Assembly (NCBI RefSeq): GCF_001613345.1
Contig: NZ_BDCE01000077.1
Span: 78,422 to 142,421 of the forward strand
Direction: 5' to 3'
Length of the DNA stretch: 64,000 nt
DNA from: Nocardia uniformis NBRC 13702
Lineage (GTDB): Bacteria > Actinomycetota > Actinomycetes > Mycobacteriales > Mycobacteriaceae
Shown piece by piece: positions 60,268-64,000 of the stretch (position 1 is the first letter of the stretch; each line of letters begins with the position of its first letter). The notes under the pieces are model-generated. The model did not search any database. It was given only the letters and a program-made list of their open reading frames with translations, and was not told the DNA's origin. The position numbers were made by a program, and so were the translations under genes.

Positions 60268-60502
60268 CGGCGACCATGGAGCCGTTGCCGGGGGCCAGGC
60301 CGCGTTCATTGGGGAGGGTGGCATCGGTATTGGCCGCGACCCACAGCGCACCGGCGCGCAGTGCATAGGCCGCTTCCGCCATCCGCCCACGCGGTGTGCG
60401 GATTGTGACCCTGCACGACCGCCGCCGGGACTACCCCGTTGAAACGGCGAATCGGCTGTAGACCAACACTGTTCACCTCGGCGACCAGATCGCCGGTGCC
60501 GA
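60268..60502 (-). pseudogene. Partial duplicate of HAD-IIA hydrolase gene
   Basis: 235 bp almost identical to 61092-61328 inside the HAD gene, same orientation. I count four substitutions and one 2-nt deletion. It encodes the GTGDLVAEVNSVGLQPIRR to ALWVAANTDATLPNERG part, broken by the deletion near GHNPHTAWAD. No start and no flanking gene parts. A recent non-functional copy. Confidence 0.85.
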
Positions 60503-60504
60503 GT

Positions 60505-60690
60505 CGGGCCGCTGTACCCGCACCGATGACGGGCGCGTGTCCCCCCACCAATGACAGGCGGCTGTACCGACACCGACGACAGGCGCGTGTCCCCCACCGA
60601 CGTCGGCCGCTGTACCGACACCGACAACAGGCACGTGTCCCCCACCGACGACGGGCGGCTGTGCCGACGCTCGACCGACACCGCGCTTCC
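60505..60690. repeat. Minisatellite, about 49-bp units
   Basis: Three units containing GCGTGTCCCCC(A)CC and GGCGGCTGTACCGACACCGAC alternate; the GTGT markers fall at about 60535, 60585 and 60633 (spacing 50 and 48). Each unit has two related halves of about 24 bp. Together with 60205-60267 it brackets the HAD gene duplicate. Confidence 0.65.
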
Positions 60691-60702
60691 AGGAACTCGG
60701 CG

Positions 60703-61614
60703 TCAGTCCTGGGCGGTCGGCGGGGCGGCCACGACCAGGGCCCGGCCCGGATATTGCCGTAGGAGGTCGGTGATGCGGTCCACCAGGCTGCCCTCGGACT
60801 CGGCGAGCGGTGCGGTGTCGACGACCGGATGGTTCAGGGCGTCAAGGGATTCCGCTATGTAGGTGGGCAGGCGGTGCGACGGTTGCTTGCGCAGATCGTC
60901 GAGGGTGCTCACGCCGGTGAGGACCATGAGCGATTCCAGGCCCACGGTGTGCGCGCCGTCGATATCGGTGTCGAGGCGATCACCCACCACGAGGGCGTCG
61001 CGGGTCGCGGCGACGACGAGGGCGTCCTCCATGAGGGGGGCGTAGGGCTTGCCCGCCACCACCGGTTCGCGGTCCGAGGCGGTGCGCAGGGCGGCGACCA
61101 TGGAGCCGTTGCCGGGGGCCAGACCGCGTTCATTGGGGAGGGTGGCATCGGTATTGGCCGCGACCCACAGCGCACCGGCGCGCAGGGCATAGGCCGCTTC
61201 CGCCAGATCCGCCCACGCGGTGTGCGGATTGTGACCCTGCACGACCGCCGCCGGGGCTACCCCGTTGAAACGGCGAATCGGCTGTAGACCAACACTGTTC
61301 ACCTCGGCGACCAGATCGTCGGTGCCGACGACGAGCACAGTGGACCCCGGCTCCAGCCGGGACGCGAGCAGGTGAGCGGCCGCCTGGGCGCTGGTCACCA
61401 CCTCGTCCGCGGTCGCGGCGTAACCCAATTCGCGCAGATGCTCGGCCACGGCGGCGGCGGAGCGGCTGGCATTGTTGGTGACGTACACCAGCCGCTGCGC
61501 ATCGGTCGGTGCGCCGGAAAGTGCTTCCGGCGCACCGGGAATCAGCTCATGACCGCGAAACAGCGTGCCGTCCAGGTCCAAGAGGAGCGCGCCGAAACGG
61601 TCGCGTAACCGCAT
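60703..61614 (-). CDS. HAD-IIA family hydrolase (phosphatase)
   Basis: A 303-aa NagD/PGP-like phosphatase. Motif I LLLDLDGTLFRG, motif II YVTNNASRS, cap domain (about 80-200), Lys in VVAGKPYAPLM and motif III VVGDRLDTDIDGAH. Homologue of Rv1692, reported as a glycerol-3-phosphate phosphatase in M. tuberculosis. It is 11 nt after the TPR gene and probably co-transcribed with it. Part of its sequence is copied at 60268-60502. Confidence 0.92.
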   Translation of the reverse strand: MRLRDRFGALLLDLDGTLFRGHELIPGAPEALSGAPTDAQRLVYVTNNASRSAAAVAEHLRELGYAATADEVVTSAQAAAHLLASRLEPGSTVLVVGTDDLVAEVNSVGLQPIRRFNGVAPAAVVQGHNPHTAWADLAEAAYALRAGALWVAANTDATLPNERGLAPGNGSMVAALRTASDREPVVAGKPYAPLMEDALVVAATRDALVVGDRLDTDIDGAHTVGLESLMVLTGVSTLDDLRKQPSHRLPTYIAESLDALNHPVVDTAPLAESEGSLVDRITDLLRQYPGRALVVAAPPTAQD

Positions 61615-61625
61615 CCGAAAATCCC

Positions 61626-63833
61626 TTACTGCTCGTCTGAATCCGATTCATCGGCGAAGGTCACGGCGCGGGTCGCGCCGCCTTCGGCTGGCGCCGAATT
61701 GCCCTCGGCCTCGGTCGAACTATCCTCGGCCTTCGCGGATTCGTCGGCAACGGCCGCCGCATCCTCGTGCGAATCATCGCTGCCGGAATCGTCGTTCGCG
61801 ATCACGTCGCCGTCCGAGTCGCTCTCCGACGATTCGTCGGCGGACTCGTCTGCGTCGGCGTCATACGTTTCGGAAGCGGCAGCCGAGTCGTTCTCGTAGG
61901 TCTCGTCCACGGCGAACTCCGACGAATTCGGATCCGCCAGGAAAGCGGCGCGTTCCTCGGCATCGGTCTCGCCGTCGACATCGGCCGCGGCGGCATTCAT
62001 GAACCAGGTCAGCGCGTCCTCGGGGCGTTCGGCCGCGAGCAGCGCCTCGGCGTAGGCGTAGTCGAGGCGAGCCGCGGCCGAACCGGTGCGCGCCGGATCC
62101 AGATCCGAGGTCTGCAGGGTGACCACGGCCTGGTCGAACTGGCCGAGATCCATACGCGCACCCGCGACCACAATGCGCAGTTCGGTGGCCTCATCGCCTT
62201 CGAGCTCCCGCGCCTCATCACTGCGCCCCAGTTCGATGGCCCGCTCCGGGCGCCCCAGACCGCGTTCGCAATCCGCCATCACCGCGAGCAGTCCGGCACC
62301 GCCGGACATCCGGCGCGCGGTACGCAGTTCCGACAGCGCCTCCGCCCACTCACCGGCATGGTAGGCCGCGACACCATTGGTTTCACGCACCACCGCGATA
62401 CGACCGGCACGCTGCCGGGCCGCACGGGCATGTTCGAGAGCCAGCTCCGGGGCCTCGTCGAGCAGTCGCGCCACCATGACCAGGTGTCGCGCCACGGACT
62501 CGGCATTGCTCTTGTCCAGACTCAGCAGGTCACGACGCACGGCCGGTTCCAGATCGCTGGGCTGCACGTCCTCCGGCAGATCCGGCTCTACCGGACGAGG
62601 CGGCCGACGGTCGCTCGAGCGGTCGCCCGCGCCGTACGCACCCTCGCCACCACGTCGACGATCGGCATCGCCACGACCGAAGTCGCCACGGCTGGGCTCA
62701 CGACGCTCATCCCCGCCACGCTTGAAGCCGCTGACACGAGCTTCATGCTCTTTACCGAAGGCGGCGTCACGCCCGATACGACGCTCGCCGCCGTCCTTAC
62801 TTCCTCGGTCGAAACCACCGCGCTCATCGCCGCTGCCACGACTGGCGCCGCGGTCGTCATTGTCGCGACCGAAGGTACGGCGTTCATCGCCACCACGGCT
62901 GGGTCCACGACGCTCGTCATTGTCACGGCTGAAGCCGCGGCGCTCGCCGCCGCTCTCACGGGCAGGACCACGGCGCTCATCGCCACCGCCGGACTCACGA
63001 CCCTTGAAGCCGCCGCCGAATTCCCGCTTCTCACCACCGGAACCACTGCGGCCGAAACCTTCTCGGTTCCCCTGGCTACGCCCGGAGCTCTCGCCACGTC
63101 CTGCACTGTCACGGTTGAAACCACTGCGGCTACCGCTGTCACGGCTCGAGTTATCGCGCGAGAAACCACCGCTGCGACCACCACTGCCGGAGCCACCACT
63201 GCGCTCACCCTCGCGACGGAATCCACCACGATCGCCCTCGCGACGCGGGGCACCGCCACGATCGTCTTCCCGCCGGAAACCACCCCGGTCACCCTCGCGA
63301 CGGGGGGCACCACGGTCATCGTCACGACGCGGGCCACGGTCATCATTTCGACGGGGACCACGGTCATCATCACGGCGGAACCCGCCACGATCACCCTCGC
63401 GACGCGGTGCGCTACCGCGTTCACCCTCGCGACGGGCACCATCACGGTCGTCATTGCCGCGGAAACCGCCCCGATCGCCTTCGCGACGGGGGCCGCCACG
63501 CTCGTCATCACGACGGGGGCCACGCGCGTCACCGCCGCGGAAACCACCGCGGTCATCGTCACGTCGGGGGGCACCTCGTTCGCCTTCACGCCGGAAGCCG
63601 CCACCGTCGCCGCGGCCACCGCTATCGCGGCCGCCCGCACGGTTGAAACCACCGCCGCTGCCGCCGCCACGGTTGAAACCACCGTCACGGCTGCCGCCGC
63701 TGGATCCGGCCGGACGTCCGCCCGTATCGCGTCGATCGCCCGCCGCGCCGTCGCGTCCCGAACGGTTTGCACCGCCTTGTCCCGCTCCGCTGCTACGGCG
63801 GAACGGTTTGCGACCGTCGTTCTGCTCCGACAC
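61626..63833 (-). CDS. TPR-like protein with long RG-rich disordered N-terminus
   Basis: A 735-aa protein. Residues 1-410 are Arg/Gly/Asp/Ser low complexity with units such as RREGDRGGFRRDDDRG and SRDNSSRDSGSR. Residues about 415-640 form helical TPR-like repeats (LELALEHARAARQRAGR-type helices, ERGLGRPERAIELG, YAEALLAAERPEDALTWF). The tail is strongly acidic. The TPR part is the Rv1691 homologue (about 250 aa). The basic disordered region may bind RNA or drive condensation. GTG start. Confidence 0.88.
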   Translation of the reverse strand: MSEQNDGRKPFRRSSGAGQGGANRSGRDGAAGDRRDTGGRPAGSSGGSRDGGFNRGGGSGGGFNRAGGRDSGGRGDGGGFRREGERGAPRRDDDRGGFRGGDARGPRRDDERGGPRREGDRGGFRGNDDRDGARREGERGSAPRREGDRGGFRRDDDRGPRRNDDRGPRRDDDRGAPRREGDRGGFRREDDRGGAPRREGDRGGFRREGERSGGSGSGGRSGGFSRDNSSRDSGSRSGFNRDSAGRGESSGRSQGNREGFGRSGSGGEKREFGGGFKGRESGGGDERRGPARESGGERRGFSRDNDERRGPSRGGDERRTFGRDNDDRGASRGSGDERGGFDRGSKDGGERRIGRDAAFGKEHEARVSGFKRGGDERREPSRGDFGRGDADRRRGGEGAYGAGDRSSDRRPPRPVEPDLPEDVQPSDLEPAVRRDLLSLDKSNAESVARHLVMVARLLDEAPELALEHARAARQRAGRIAVVRETNGVAAYHAGEWAEALSELRTARRMSGGAGLLAVMADCERGLGRPERAIELGRSDEARELEGDEATELRIVVAGARMDLGQFDQAVVTLQTSDLDPARTGSAAARLDYAYAEALLAAERPEDALTWFMNAAAADVDGETDAEERAAFLADPNSSEFAVDETYENDSAAASETYDADADESADESSESDSDGDVIANDDSGSDDSHEDAAAVADESAKAEDSSTEAEGNSAPAEGGATRAVTFADESDSDEQ

Positions 63834-63970
63834 GGTGATCCCTCTCTAGTTTGGTTGCCTGCCGTACCCGGCCGCGGCGCTGCGCGTGAGGGCCGACGGA
63901 GTGACCCGTCGACATAAATTCAATCACGCATCGGTTGAGCGTCCTCGCGGGACCGGGTGTTGAAACGCAA

Positions 63971-63998
63971 AAAGGGGACCCAGTGATGGGTCCCCTTT
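63971..63998. terminator. Rho-independent terminator at window end
   Basis: Perfect 12-bp stem AAAGGGGACCCA (63971-63982) with 63987-63998, loop GTGA. A-rich on one side and T-rich on the other, so it can act in both directions. In M. tuberculosis synteny tyrS and lprJ precede this point; here it probably ends an upstream minus-strand gene beyond the window. Confidence 0.8.
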
Positions 63999-64000
63999 CG

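Noticed and set aside
61767..63917. 716-aa open frame on the plus strand opposite the TPR gene
   Set aside because: It is the antisense shadow of the RG-rich repeat gene; composition is Thr/Ala/Val runs with no domain, and the minus-strand frame has a homologous TPR region.

Overview
The window is chromosomal DNA of a high-GC actinobacterium of the Mycobacteriales, most likely a Nocardia or close relative. The main evidence is the block at 41459-63833. Read on the minus strand it reproduces the Mycobacterium tuberculosis Rv1691-Rv1713 order: TPR protein, HAD hydrolase, small protein, tlyA, nadK, recN, steA-like, mctB-like, pyrG, Nudix, xerD, parA-like, scpA, scpB, rluB, cmk, der. Genus assignment is inference from gene order, base composition and gene style.

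Layout. 37-1379: a small sigma-like factor and an unrecognised partner. 1653-6777: an unusual plus-strand cluster of a secreted small protein, a small Cys-containing ORF, a radical SAM/SPASM protein, a 2-oxoglutarate/Fe(II) oxygenase, an exported Asp-box propeller and a small exported Cys protein. It looks like a peptide- or protein-modification locus. 6906-12571: a decayed integrative element in the 3' end of tRNA-Pro(GGG), with a 32-bp att repeat, a frameshifted integrase, an IS3 relic, and a cargo of TetR, two SDRs, an alpha/beta hydrolase and a YciI-like protein controlled from a 61-bp palindrome. 12995-17026: mannitol-type PTS IICBA with a DeoR regulator and a divergent zinc dehydrogenase. 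17010-22194: a worn accessory zone with DUF3703 duplicates, a 22-bp-period repeat array, a truncated DUF4143 protein, a VapBC-like pair with a broken toxin, an HTH/DUF5753-DUF397 pair and small orphans.

22027-27941 is a 3-hydroxybutyrate/acetoacetate module: LysR and AraC regulators divergent from an MHS-family transporter, a 3-hydroxybutyrate dehydrogenase-like SDR and acetoacetyl-CoA synthetase, which overlap translationally. 27883-40847 holds PAP2 phosphatase, TetR, hydrolase, GH3 beta-glucosidase, a Ser/Thr kinase fused to a LivJ-like sensor, a secreted TAP-type peptidase, and a LysR / DJ-1 / TetR / aldo-keto reductase group. 40848-41458 is repeat-rich spacer.

The housekeeping block uses 4-bp ATGA/GTGA/TTGA overlaps in chromosome segregation (parA-scpA-scpB), ribosome maturation (rluB-cmk-der) and pyrG-Nudix. 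Three of its proteins (RluB, ScpA, TPR protein) carry very long low-complexity N-terminal extensions. Two plus-strand genes, an SRPBCC protein and a methyltransferase, interrupt it. Next to the methyltransferase lies a fresh 235-bp partial copy of the HAD gene embedded in a minisatellite.
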